In this document: in pieces, positions 12,226-24,600 of the stretch
Layout: each line of letters opens with the position of its first letter
How positions within the stretch are numbered: the stretch's first letter is position 1
DNA from: Halocaridina rubra
Taxonomy: Eukaryota > Arthropoda > Malacostraca > Decapoda > Atyidae
DNA: 64,000 bases
Assembly (NCBI GenBank): GCA_037179515.1
Contig: JAXCGZ010021108.1
Coordinates: 1-64,000 of the forward strand
Direction of reading: 5' to 3'
Notes under the pieces: generated by a model
What the model was told of the DNA's origin: nothing
Database searches by the model: none
The model's input: the letters and a program-made list of their open reading frames with translations, nothing else
Program-made: the position numbers and the translations under genes

Positions 12226-14984
12226 TTGTTATACACAAATGCTGATGGATTAGCTGGTAAGGCAGTAGAATTAAAAGATAGGATTCACAACAGTAAGGCA
12301 GATATAGTAGCAATTACAGAGACTAAGTTGAGTGAGGACATAAACAGTGTCACAGTTTTTCCTAAGGGCTTCAGAATACTATGGGTTGAAAGATCTGAGA
12401 GGACTGGTGGAGGGATAGCACTGCTCATAAGTGAAAGGATTCAAGTTGAAGAAATAAACTTGGCTATAGAAAGTGAGTTCAAGAAATTTCTTGTTGCTCG
12501 CATAAATACTGGGTCAGAGAGCATTATAATAACTGTTGTATACAACCCACCAAGGAACCAAAATAGGCTTGAAGTTTATGAGGAAAGTCATATAGGTACT
12601 ATTGAAGTCATAAACTCAGTTGTTAACATGGCACGGGAAAAAAATGTAGGATTTTGATCATGAGAGACTTTAATCATAAAGAGATAGATTGGATAAATCT
12701 TGACCCACACAGTGGTGAGGACTCATTCGGGGCAAGATTCCTAGATTGCGTACAAGGGAATTTCCTACACCAACATGTAATGGAACCAACAAGGGCCAGG
12801 GATGGGGATGAGCCATCACTACTTGATCTAGTGTTCACAGATAATGTGTTGGATATTGAAAAAATTGAGTATGAACCACCAATTGGAAAGAGTGACCACT
12901 GTGTGTTGTTGATGGAGTATATCATTGAAGATATTCTTCCTGAGAGTAGAGGCACTGAGGACATGAGGAGGAACTATCCTAAAGGAGATTACATCAAAAT
13001 AAATGAGCCTTTTACAGTTATTGACTGGAGAACCTTATTTTACAACAAATCTGTACAAGAAATGTATGACATCTTTTGTGAGAGATATGGGAAGATAGTA
13101 GACTGCTGCATACCTGTCACCAAAGTAGGTGTAATTCATGCCAGAGAGAAATGGTTTGATAATGGGTGTAAATGAGCTAAGGAGTGGAGAGACAAATGCT
13201 GGAAAAGGAATAGGAGGAGAAAAAACATAAATGCCTGGCAAACCTACAAAAGAGCAAGAAATGACTACCTAAGTAAAAGGAGAGAGGCAGAGAGAGAATA
13301 TGAGAGGGACATCACCAGGAAGGCTAAAGAAAATCCCAAGCTTTTCCACAGCTTTATCAGAGGAAAACTGAAGGTAAAAGAACAGGTTTTAAGGAGTTTC
13401 AATCAGTATTTACAGTAGAAAATACCCCACCCCCTCAGATTGCAGTGATAGAAGCTCAAGGGCCGGTATTAGAGAACATCAACCTTACAGCCACAGAGGT
13501 ATGCAAAGCGCTGATGGATTTAGATGTTCATAAAGCTACAGGTCCTGATGACATATCCCCTCATGTGCTTAAAAAATGCGCAAACTCGATATCAGTGGCA
13601 CTAAGTATCATATTTAAAATGTCACTGGAGTCAGGGGAGATTTCAAGATGCTGGAAACAAGCAAATGTGATACCTATCTTCAAAAAGGGAAAGAGGCATA
13701 CGGCTCTGAACTATAGATCAGTTTCCTTGACCAGCATAGTTTGCAAAGTTATGGAGAAACTACTAAGGAAACATATCTCTCTTCACTTAGAATCCTTCAA
13801 CTTTTTGTCAGTTAGCCAACATGGCTTCAGAGAAGTTAGATCAACAGTAACAAACTTATTAGAATTTTATGATGAGGTAAGCCGAATCTTACAGGAAAGG
13901 GAGGGCTGGGCAGATTGCATATTCCTAGACTTCCAGAAAGCGTTTGACACTGTTCCACATGGGAGACTTATTAGGAAGCTGCAATCAATGGCTAGAATAG
14001 GTGGAAATGTTTTAGAATGGATACAAACTTACTTAGAAGGAAGGGAACAGAGGGTTAGAGTAAGACACTCAGTGTCTGAATGGAGAAGAGTTAGTAGTGG
14101 AGTTCCACAGGGTTCAGTTTTAGGGCCACTTTTGTTCCTTGTATATGTAAATGACCTACCAGAGTCTGTAAATTCATTCATGAATATGTTTGCAGATGAT
14201 GCAAAGATTGTGAAGAAAGTAAAAAACGAGAACAATGGTAGAGAACTTCAGGAGGATCTAAATAATCTGCATGAGTGGTCGGAAAAGTGGCTAATGAAAT
14301 TCAATACTTCAAAATGTAAGGTAATGAGAATGGGTACAAGTGCAAGAAGGCCCAAGCTTGACTACTCGGTGGCTAGAGTACAACTTCAAGAGACAGAAAA
14401 TGAGAGAGATCTAGTAGTAAACATACTGGCAGATTTGTCTCCAGAAATACATATAAATAGCATAGTAAGGGCAGCATATGCATTCTTATCAAATGTAAAG
14501 GTAGCCTTCAGGCACATGGACAAGGAAATGTTCAGAAATATTTATGTAACCTATGTGAGGCCAAAACTCGAATATGCAGCCCACTTTTGGAATCCGCACT
14601 TGAAAAAGCACATAGCTAAGCTTGAAAAAGTTCAAATTCATGCCACGAAACTGTTGCCAGAAATACGCAATCTCAGTTATGATGAGAGGCTAAGGGAATT
14701 AGACTTACCATCACTCGAAGCTAGAAGAGTGAGGGGGGGATATGGTGACAGTCTTTAAATTCCTTCATGGTTATGATAGAGTGGATAGGGATCGATATTT
14801 TGATATGGCTGGCTCTAGAACTAGAGGTCATAGTTTGAAGCTTCATAAGAAAACATCTTTGCAGGCTGTAAGGAAATACTTTTTCAGTGCAAGAGTAGTT
14901 GATAATTGGAATTGGCTAAGCGAGGAGGTAGTTAATGCTATCTCAATCCATAGTTTTAAGGACAGGTATGATAAGTATCACTAA
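12226..14984 (+). pseudogene. CR1-F ORF2 (endonuclease-reverse transcriptase), broken
   Basis: Endonuclease at 12226-12657 and 12654-13175, split by the same 7-A slippage as in CR1-E. The second frame starts with RDFNH where relatives have GDFNH, and ends at a TGA where relatives have an Arg codon (TGTAAATGAGC). After an internal deletion near 13393, a 437-codon frame (13445-14758) holds RT with [34 protein letters not shown] and an intact FADD. The C-terminal block (14742-14984) is in another frame because of a G run of 7 instead of 6. Confidence 0.92.
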
Positions 14985-15008
14985 GTAGAAAATGGAACCG
15001 ATCAGGAG

Positions 15009-15041
15009 ACGGGAAGATACGAGCTTTGGGCTCTTTCCCGT
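15009..15041 (+). promoter_or_regulatory. CR1 3'-UTR hairpin (representative, CR1-F)
   Basis: ACGGGAA (15009-15015) pairs with TTCCCGT (15035-15041), and the inner GAGC (15021-15024) with GCTC (15030-15033). The same structure precedes the tail in copies A, B, C, D, E and G1, and a weaker version in G2. CR1-type LINEs use the 3' end of their RNA for recognition by their RT; the role here is inferred. Confidence 0.65.
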
Positions 15042-15044
15042 AAA

Positions 15045-15083
15045 CACAATTAGGTAATCACAATTAGGTAATCTCACACACAC
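15045..15083 (+). repeat. CR1 3' terminal tail repeats (representative)
   Basis: ACACAATTAGGTAATCACAA followed by TTAGGTAATCTCACACACAC: a short unit CAATTAGGTAATCA repeated about twice and then CA dinucleotides. Comparable tails end the other copies. CR1-type LINEs typically end in short tandem repeats and not poly-A. Confidence 0.85.
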
Positions 15084-16479
15084 AAGTCCCTCAATTCTGG
15101 GGAGATTCCAAGATGCTGGAAGCAAGTGAACGTCGTACCTGTCTTCAAAAAGGGATAAAGATATACATCTCTAAACTATAGATGTGTTTCCTTGACCAGC
15201 ATAGTTTGCAAAGTTATGGAGAAACTACTTAGAAAACACTTCTCTCTTCACTTGGAATCCTTCAACTTTTTGTTAGTGAAAAAACATGGCCTCAGAGAAG
15301 GTAGGTCAACAGTAACAAACTTATTAGAGTTTTATGATGAGTTAAGCCTAATCTTACAGGAGTGAGAGAGCTGGGAAGATTGCATATTCCTAGACTTCCA
15401 GAAGGCATTTGACACGGTCCCACACAGGAGACCCATTAAGAAGCTGCAAGCAATGGCAAAAATAGGTGGAACTTTCTTGGAAAGGATGAAAACTTACTTA
15501 GAAGGAAGTGAACAGAGGCAGAGAGTAAGACACTTAGTGTCTCAATGGAGAAGGGTTAGTAGTGGAGTTTTCTGCAGAATTCTGATTAAAGGATGCTTTT
15601 GTTGCTTGCATATGTAAATGACATACCAGAGTCTGTATATTCATTCATGAATATGTTTGTATATGATGCAAAGATTGTGAAGAAAGTAAGAGACGAGAGC
15701 AGTGTTAGAAAACTCCAGGAAAACCAAAGCAGTCTGCATGAGTTGTCAGAATAGTGGCTATTGAAATTCAATACTTCTAAATGTAAGGTAATGAGAATAG
15801 GTACAAATGCGAGAAGGCCCAAACTTGAAATCTCAATAGCATTAGCAGAACTTCAAGAGACAGAGAATGAGAGAGATCTAGGAGTAAACATACTGTGAAA
15901 ATTGTCTCCGGAATTGCAAATAAATGTGATAGTAAGTATAAATGTAAGGGTAGCATTCAGGCACATGGACAAGGAAATGTTTAGAAATATTTATGTAACA
16001 TATGTGCAGCCAAAGCTTTAATATGCAACCCCGTTTTGGAATCCACACTTGAAAAAGAACATAGTTAAGCTGGTAAAAGTTCAAGGACATGCCATAAAAC
16101 TGTTACCAGAATTATGCAATCTCACTTATGAGGGGAGGCTGAGGGAATTAGTCTTACCATCACTCGAAACTAAAATAATGATTATGATTATGACAGAGTG
16201 GATAGGGATCTATATATTCATATGGCTGGCACTAAAACTACAGGTCATAGTTTGAAGCTTCTTAAGAAATCTTCTTTGTAATATGTGAAGAAGTACTTTT
16301 TAATGCAAGAGTAGTTGATAATTGGAATTCGTTAAGCGAGGAGGTAGTTAATGCTATCTCAATCCATTGTTTTAAGGACAAGTATGATAAGTATCACTAA
16401 GTACAAAGTGGAACCGACCAGGAGATGGGAAGTGAAAAGCTTGGGGCTCTTTCCCGTAAGCACAATTAATTTCAAGGAA
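15084..16479 (+). mobile_element. CR1-G1: 5'-truncated, older CR1 copy
   Basis: Begins inside RT (AAGTCCCTCAATTCTGGGGAG, matching the SLESGEIPRCWK region) directly after the CR1-F tail. RT remnants ([14 protein letters not shown] at about 15390), C-terminal block and 3' hairpin are recognisable, with many stops. Its tail ends at CACAATTAA, where CR1-G2 begins. Confidence 0.87.
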
Positions 16480-19100
16480 CTTTTTGTTGCCCACATAAAT
16501 ACTGGGTCAGAGAGCATCATAATACCTGTTGTATATAACCACCAAGGGACCAACATAGGCTAAAAGTTTGTGAGGAATGTCATATAGGTACTGTTGAAAT
16601 CACAATCTCAGCTGTTATCATTGCACGGGGGATAATATGTAGGATTTTGATTATGGGATTTTTTAATCATAGAGAGATAGATTGGATTAATCTTGACCCA
16701 CACAGTGGAGAGGACAGATTCGGGGCAGGATTCCTAAACTGTGCACAAGGGAATTTCCTACACCAACATGTACTGGAACTAACCAGGGCAAGGGGTGGGA
16801 ATGAGCCATCGCTACTTGATCTAGTATTCACAGATAAAGTGTTGGATATTGAAACACTTGAGTATGAACCACCAATTGGAAAGAGTGACCACTGTGTGTT
16901 GTTGATGGAGTATATCTTCGAAGATTATCTGCCTGAAAGTAGAGGCATTGATGACAATAGGAGGAAATATCCAAAATGAGTTTACATAAAAATTAATTAC
17001 CTTTTTGCAATTATTAACTAGAGGACCTTATTTAACAACAAATCTGCGTAAGAAATGTATGACATCTTATGTGTGGAAAATGGGAAAATAGTAGATTGTT
17101 GCATACCTTCCAATAAAATAGAAGTTTTTCATGCCAGAGAGAAATGGTTCAAAAATGAGTGTAAGAGAGCTATGGGTGGAGAGACAAATACTGGAAGAGG
17201 AATAGGAGGAGAAAAAACATGAATGTCTGGCAGACTTATAAAAGAACAAGAAATGACTACCTAAGTAAAAGAAGAAAGGCAGAGAGAGACTATGAAAGGG
17301 ATATCACCAGGAAGGCTAAAGAAATCCAAAGTTTTTCCACAGCTTTATCAGAGGAAAATTGAAGGTCAGAGAACAGGTTTTAAAGCTAAAGAGAGTGAAT
17401 GGAGGCATCACTGAGATGGATGAGGAGATCCGCGAAGAATTGAACAAGTAGTTTCAGTCAGCATTTACTGTAAAAAATACCCCACCCACTCAGATTGCAG
17501 AGATAGGAACTCATATGCCGGTATTAGAGAAAATCATATTTTCAGCCACAGATGTATACAAAGAGCTGATGGAGTTAGGTGCCCATAATGGTACAGGTCA
17601 TGATGATAGATCTCTTTATGCACATAAGAAATGGGTTAATCAATATTAGCGGCACTGAGAATCATATCTGGAAAGTCGATGGAGTCATTGGAGATTCCAA
17701 GATGCTGGAAACAAGCAAACATGGTACCTATCTTCAAAGACGGAATGAGGGATGCAGCTCTAAACTATAGACCTGTTTCCTTGACCAGCATAGGTTGCAA
17801 ATTTATGGAGAAACTAATAAGGAAACACATCTTTCTTCACTTGGAATCCTTCAACTTTTTGTCAGTGAGACAACATGGCTTCAGAGAAAGTAGATCAACA
17901 ATAACAAACTATAATTTTATGATGGAGTAAGCCGAATCTTACAGGAAAGAGAATGCTGGGCAGATTGCATATTCCTAGACTTCCAGAAAGCATATAACAC
18001 GGTATCACAAAGGAGACTTATTAAGAAGTTACATGCAATAGCGAGAATAGGTGGGAATGTCTTGGAATGGATAAAAACTCACTTAGAAGGAAGGGAACAG
18101 AGGGGGTTGGGAAGACACCCGGTGTCTGAATGGAGAAGAGCTAGTAGTATAGCTCCACAGGGTTCAGTTTTAGAGCCACTTTTGTTCTTTGTATACGTAA
18201 ATGACCTACCAGAGTCTGTAAATTTATTTATGAATATGTTTGCAGATGATGCAAAGATTGTGAAGTAAGAAACGAGAACAATGGTAGAGAACTTCAGGAA
18301 GATCTAAATAGTCTTCATAAGTGGTCAGAAAAGTGGCTAATAAAATTCAATACTTCAAATTGTGAGGTAATGAGAATAGATACAAGTGGAAGAAGGCTCA
18401 AGCTTGAATACTCAGTGGCAGGAACAGAACTTCAAGAGACAGAAAATGAGAGAGATATACATATAAATGCATATAAATGGCATAGTAAGAGCAGCATGAG
18501 CATTCATAGCAAATGTAAGGGTAACCTTCTGGCACATGGCCTAGGAAATGTTCAAAAATATTTATGTAACTTATGTGAGGCCAAAGCTTGAAAATGCAAA
18601 CCCCTTTTGGAAATCAAACTTTAAAAAAAACATAGTCAAGCTGTAAAAGGTTCAATGATATGCCACGAAACTGGTGCCAGAAATACGCAATCTCGTATGA
18701 TGAGAGACTGAGGGAATTAGACTTACCAGCACTCGAAGCTAGAAGAACGAGGAGGATATGGTGACTGTTTTTAAATTTCCTCATAGTTTTGACAGAGTTG
18801 ATAGGGATCGATATCTTGATATGGCTGGCTTTAGAACTAGTGGTCATAGTTTGAAGTTTCGTAAGAAAACATCTTTGGAGGATGTAAGGAAGTACTTCTT
18901 TTTTTTTCGTTTTAAATGCAAAAGTAGTTAATGATTTGGATTGACTAATAGAGGAGGTAGTTAATGCTAATTCAATCCTTAGTTTTAAGGACAAGTATGA
19001 TTAGTATCACTAAGTTAAAAAAAAATGGAACCGACCAAATGACAGGAAGTTATGAGCATGGGGCTCTTTCTCAGAAGCACAATTAGGTAACAATTAGGAA
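16480..19100 (+). mobile_element. CR1-G2: 5'-truncated, degraded CR1 copy
   Basis: Starts within the endonuclease (FKELFVAHINTGSESII). It contains a GFFNHREIDW version of the GDFNH block (16647-16979), RT fragments (17679-17930; 18062-18268 with FADDAKIVK), a C-terminal block, a degraded hairpin near 19047 and a short tail near 19078-19100. It is more diverged than B-F and is the last member of the + strand array. Confidence 0.87.
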
Positions 19101-19880
19101 GTATCACTTTATCCAAGAGGATTTGCAATCAAATATAAGAGTGAGTTTATGTTTTTTTATGCTAGTTTAACAAAAACAACACTAATTATCCTATTTGTTT
19201 TATTTTTATCATTCATTTAATATTTAGTTGTTTCCCAATTTCAAATAAGAAGGACGTATACCAAAATACTGATACTGAATTTATACAGGTAAACGAAGAG
19301 AAGAAGAAATAGCAACATTATGACCCTGTAAAATGTCATTGACCCCAAACGCGTAGCTTATCAGTTTTTCAATTATTGAAATCTCATTTACGGCTCTCTT
19401 CGCAGGATTTTGCCCCACCTAAAAAAAAATTGTAACTTGAGATATAGCAAATACATTTTTTTAAATTTTATTTTGAGTAACTCAACAGATGTTTGTTATT
19501 GTGCTTCGTTACTTAACAACAGCTGGTAAAATGAAACTAGACATTGCAAAACAGCATATTTAACGCAGCTTATCGAATCTTCCTCATCTTGGATAGTGCT
19601 GTTGAGAATATACACTTATGTTTACAGAATATTAAGAAAGAGGTTATGTAATATTAAGAAAGAGTTTCAGCAGATGAAATTAGCTGAAGTATAGGAGTGT
19701 CATGATTAGTGTCATCCAACTCCAAGTGATCTTTATTTTGTGGGAGGGGACCCTCCCTAATTTTTCTTACCATTAAGCGAACATATATTGTATAGTATAT
19801 GTTTCACATATAATAACCTTATGCCTGTAACTCTTCAAATCTTGGTCGATCTCTGATTTTCCAACACTTGTCATATCTTT
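19101..19880. other. AT-rich intergenic DNA, no gene recognised
   Basis: No coding region, terminal repeat or RNA gene that I can support. It separates the CR1 array from the older minus-strand CR1. Confidence 0.6.
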
Positions 19881-21290
19881 TTTTCTTTTATATATGTATA
19901 TATAATTATGAATACATTTAACATATATAGTTACTTTGCTTAACAGAATGTAGTTATTGCTATTCCTACAATAAAAAAAATACTTTTTTACATGTTGCAG
20001 AGAAGCTTTGGTAAATTTTATTTCACACCCCAGCAATTAAAATTAAAATACAAAAGGTTCAAAATATTTGTAAAACAAATAAAAAAAAACTAAGTTTATT
20101 AACAAACTCTTTTCCTAACTGGGGGCCGACAACTGAAATATAATAACTGAATCTTTCCTAACATTGGAATTATTTGCGTGATATTTTTTTGCAAACTGTT
20201 GTGTGAGAAAACATTCACTGATGTTTTCTCGTGAAACTCTAAACTCTTATTTCTACTTCTAGTCACCTTTATCAAAGTGTCACTCCCTGTCAACTTAGTT
20301 AAATAATTTCTGAATTTTGAAAGTCAGTACTAAATCATTCCTCTTTCTTCTGGCTAACTTCTTCAGCCTTTGCTTATAACCAATACTTTACATGTTTATT
20401 ACCAACTACTGTGTGTAGCAAGTCTGTGAACTTTCTCCAACTTGATATTATGTATATTTAGGTGCGGATTCCAGAAGGTTGCTGCATATTAAAGCTTAGA
20501 CTTGCCATAAGTTGGGTAAATACTTAAAGCATTTTTTGTTTGTGTTTTTTGAAGGCCATCGTCATGTTTCCTGAAAAAACATACTTTTCCATTGCTACTC
20601 TTCTTATATGCATTTATAGAGACATTTACCAGGACAGTAATGCCCTACATTTTTTTCATTCTTAGATTTTAAAAGATTCTCTGCTATTACTCATTACCTC
20701 AACATGGGTATTTTTTTCAACCTTGCCCAATATCATTACATCCTGTAGTATTGAAATCCTTTATCATCTTGTAGACTGTTAAGATCCTCATGAAGTTTTT
20801 ACCTTTATTGTCATCATTTACTTTCCTCAGAACTTTTATAGCGTCTACAGCTATATTTAAAAATGAACTGGAAAACTTTGCCACATTATATGCATATAAA
20901 GGGAGCAAATATGGCACTAAAACTGATCCCTGTGGAGTTCCATTGCAAGCCTTCCTCCAGTCAGATACTGTGTGTCTTACTCTAACTTTGTTCATTTCCA
21001 TCTAATAAGCTTTTATCCTTTCTTGGCATTACCAGCCGTTTTCTGATTAGTCCCTCATATGGGTCTGTATCAGTTACCATATGACTATATCAATATATGC
21101 AGTCTTTTCAGTCCTCTCTTTCTTGTATGAGCCGTATCTCATCTTAAACATCCAGTTGTTGGTGTAATCTTGCCATCTTTGAAGCTAAGCTATCTCACGG
21201 ACAAAAGTCAAAAGATTCCAAGTGAACAGAAAAGTGCCTTCTATAGTTTGTCTTCATAACTTTGCAAACAACGCTAGTCAGTGGTTGAGA
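19881..21290 (-). mobile_element. CR1-K: old CR1 fragment
   Basis: Minus-strand RT remnants: 21001-20717 with RVRHTVSDWRKACNGTPQGS and a degraded LLPLYAYN (relatives LLFLVYVN). C-terminal remnants are at 20293-20099 (SRNKSLEFHEKTS) and 20036-19890 (KASLQHVKKYFFYCRNSNNY, matching [20 protein letters not shown]). Many indels make it clearly older than copies A-F. It lies just upstream of the kinase gene. Confidence 0.78.
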
Positions 21291-21456
21291 GCATGAATGA
21301 GTTCAAGCAGGTTTAGATAGAGCCCTCTGCTCATATATATTATTTTTTTGTGGCCATCACTGTTCTTTGTGGATATGATGGGAAAATATATTTGTATTGT
21401 TGTTTATAATGCCGCTATATAACACCTAGATTGAAATTACAGTTTCAGTTTCCAAA
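21291..21456 (+). other. 5' flank of the kinase gene
   Basis: Short unique stretch before the start codon. I see no TATA box or other element I can defend. The start context CCAAAATGG has A at -3 and G at +4, a good eukaryotic initiation context. Any non-coding first exon further upstream cannot be excluded. Confidence 0.5.
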
Positions 21457-21639
21457 ATGGGAGAATGCTACTATATTGGTGTGGATGTTGGCACAGGGAG
21501 TGTACGAGCAGCCTTGGTTGCTAAAAATGGAGCAATACTGAAAACAAAAACTGAAGCCATCTCTATTCATAACCCTAAACCAAACTTCTATGAACAAGAT
21601 GCTGAAGAGATATGGCAGGCTGTAAGCCACTGTGTCCAA
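21457..21639 (+). CDS. FGGY: Kinase exon 1
   Basis: Codons 1-61, phase 0 end at CAA/GTAAGG. Holds the phosphate-binding [13 protein letters not shown]. An in-frame read-through adds about 20 residues of intron and stops, so the splice site is needed. Confidence 0.95.
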
Positions 21640-24600
21640 GTAAGGACTGAAATGAAAAGTTTCCAAGGTGAATGCAGTCGAGAAAATGTGTATCCATATT
21701 AATAATAAATAAAAGTTGTTGCAGTTTAGATTTTTAATATGTATTGCTTAAATGATGAACATTGACTTATAATGCTGTAATCATTCCCACTGTACAATAT
21801 ATTAAAATTTGAACAGGATGTGACTTCAGATGTGGATGAGAAGTCAAAAATTCATAGCATCGGCTTTGATGCAACGTGCTCCCTCGTGGTCGTGGATATT
21901 AATTACAACCCTGTTTCTGTTGATATTAATACAGGTAAGAAGAGGAAGACTTGGCAATAGAAATGTAAACATATTTTGCTACTATAAAGCTCTACGAATT
22001 GGATATTTTAAAATCTAATTATAATGTACAAACAGTTTCTGAATATAAAGATTTATAGAGAAAACAAATCTTCAGAGATATTCCCATTTTTAGATTAGAA
22101 AGGAAAAAAATTTCTGAAACGTTTTCTCGACATCAGCATGGAGACCAGAGTTTCAGAAATGTTTTTCAGGTAGATAAACTACATGCTTAAGTTTTTGAAA
22201 AAGGATATACAGACCTCTAATTCAACAGGTGAAAAGCGATACAACATAATCATGTGGATGGATCACAGAGCAAAGTTGGAGGCAGATTTCATAAATGCCA
22301 AAGGACACAAGTATGTCTGAAATTTCAAGATATCTGATAACAGTATCATTTAAATTGTTAGCTAGCTTTAAGTTCAAGATAAAAATATAGTTTCATATTA
22401 CACTAATATTGAAAAAATGTCAGTATTACAGTATATTTAAGGAAAATTACTAAAACATATAACTAATTCTGTGGCTATGCACAAATTTAGACAATAATCT
22501 TTCCAAGTTTATACCTTGTAAATCTAATTGTCTCTAAACATTTCAGAGTTCTCAAATACGTTGGAGGGCGTATTTCATTAGAAATGCAGACCCCAAAATT
22601 ATTGTGGCTGAAAAAGAATATGAAGAAAACTTGGGGTGAAGCTGCTTATTTCTTAGACCTTCCTGACTACCTTACAATGAGGGCAACTGGGAAGCTATCA
22701 AGGTAAACCAAATCTTTCTTCTGAAATATTTCTAAACCTTTCATTAACTCTTCTTATGTAGTTGCAAATGATACTAAATTGCAGTATTTAAAGACTATGT
22801 TCACTGAGGAAGTTTTTCAGTACCAGTATTTAACAGTAAATGTTGTAATTTATTTCACTCTTAACACATCAAATGGTTTACTTATTTAGGCAACTCTAGT
22901 CATCTCTACTCAAGATCCGCTTCATGGGCTTCAAGGCATATAAAAATATTAAGAAGCCAACGTATCATTAATAAAGAACATTTAACCATAATTAAGGGTT
23001 TGAGTAAAAGTTTTTATGAAGGATGCCCCAAATCCTAGTTCATTACTGTAAATAACTTGAAAACAAAAGACTGAAATCAGTAACTGTGCATAGAGGAGCA
23101 ATAATTTAGAAAGGTATGAAGACATAATCGAATACCAACTTCATACAAAATTGGACTAATAATAGTGTATGCTAACTGGGATCAGTAGAACAGAAACTGT
23201 TGGTTTTAAAAGCACTCACTGCATTTTCAGTATGCCCATAAAATAAAAAAGAAATGTTGAAAATTATTCCAAACCAATTTAGAATTTAATGTCCACTTGG
23301 TTAAGTGTCATAATATACTATCTTCATGGTCTCTTAACAAAACTCTATTATGAGATGTGACTTTAGTCTTTGATTAAGATAAAAAAAGCAGACTTAACTA
23401 ATAGTTCAGTTGGATAATTTGTCTGTTGTACGTTCCATTTTTTCTAAGGTCACTGTGTTCTGTTGTTTGCAAGTGGACATACATTTGTGATGGTGCATCT
23501 CAAGGTTGGGATTATGATTACTTCAGTTCAATTGGTCTTGAAGATTTAAGTAAGGACTGTTGGAATAAAATAGGTACAACTTTTTGAAGTTTTGTATTGT
23601 TTTAATGAAAGCTATAACCTCTACATAATTTTAAACTTATTTCTTGTAGAATTATAAGGCTTGTATTTTTTGGATCATGTATGAGGTAGCTAAAAGGGAT
23701 AGGTATGGGAGGAGTCTGCTAATCGTTTCCTACTATATTTTTATCTTGCAATATAACAACTAAAAATAGATGCATATATGAGCAGAGCATGTTAAAGTTT
23801 TATCTTTCTAAACTGTTATGATTACCCTGTTTGCAGCACCAAGATATGATATTTCTTTATAAAGAAATTAAATCCAAAACCAAAATACTTCTCATATGCA
23901 GATCAGTATAAAGTAAAGAAATTCTGCTTTCAGCCAATATGCAGATTTTGTCTGTTTATCGCATAATGAAGTCAGAAAACATTTTATATATAGTAATCCC
24001 TTGCTATATCGCGGTTCATCTTACGTGGACTCAATGCATCGCGGGTTTTTATGGCGAGCATATGTATTTTATATCGCAAATTTTCTGGGTATATCGCAGG
24101 AATCCATGATATGTGGGAATATGAAAATTTCCAGTATTTTAATTATTTTATTGATAAAAAAAGTATTTCTTAGCCTAAGAATAATAAAGCTATAAAAAAT
24201 AGTAAAAAACACAAATTTAAACAAGTAACTCACAGTATTGCACCATATAAAATACGATACCGGTACGGTATGTGCTGCGTAGATATCTGCGTCTTGGAAA
24301 ACACAAAGGGTTGCACCTACTTGAGATAGTACATAGGATGATATTGGCTGATGGGTAGGAGACGACTAATCACAGAATTGTGTTCTGTATCCTGGTGTCT
24401 GATTGGCTTTTTGATTGAAGCTTGATTCTTCCAGCATCTTCCTTTGTCTCACCTCACCCATTCAGTTATTACGTGTGCGCTTTTCACGCTGTCATCGGCT
24501 GTGCAGTATGTACAGTGATCCCTCGTTTATCGCGGGGGTTAGGTTGTGGGACCGACTGCGATAGGTGAATTTCCGCGAAGTAGGATCACCCTATATGTAC

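Larger units (their letters stand above)
10973..15083 (+). mobile_element. CR1-F: near full-length CR1 LINE
   Basis: 5' UTR (10973-11310) matches CR1-A over landmarks such as GTCTGATCCTG and GTTAGCAAGTGA. ORF1, ORF2 and the 3' end follow, with the hairpin at 15009-15041 and tail repeats at 15045-15083. It is about 4.1 kb because ORF1 has a deletion near 11750 and ORF2 one near 13393. The next copy starts directly in the tail. Confidence 0.93.

Noticed and set aside
13445..14758. 437-residue frame as a real host gene
   Set aside because: It is the RT part of CR1-F, in frame by chance between the shifts at both ends.
21640..21702. Extension of kinase exon 1 to the stop at 21700
   Set aside because: Sequence after GTAAGG has no FGGY similarity, while splicing to 21817 restores the conserved DATCSL block in frame.
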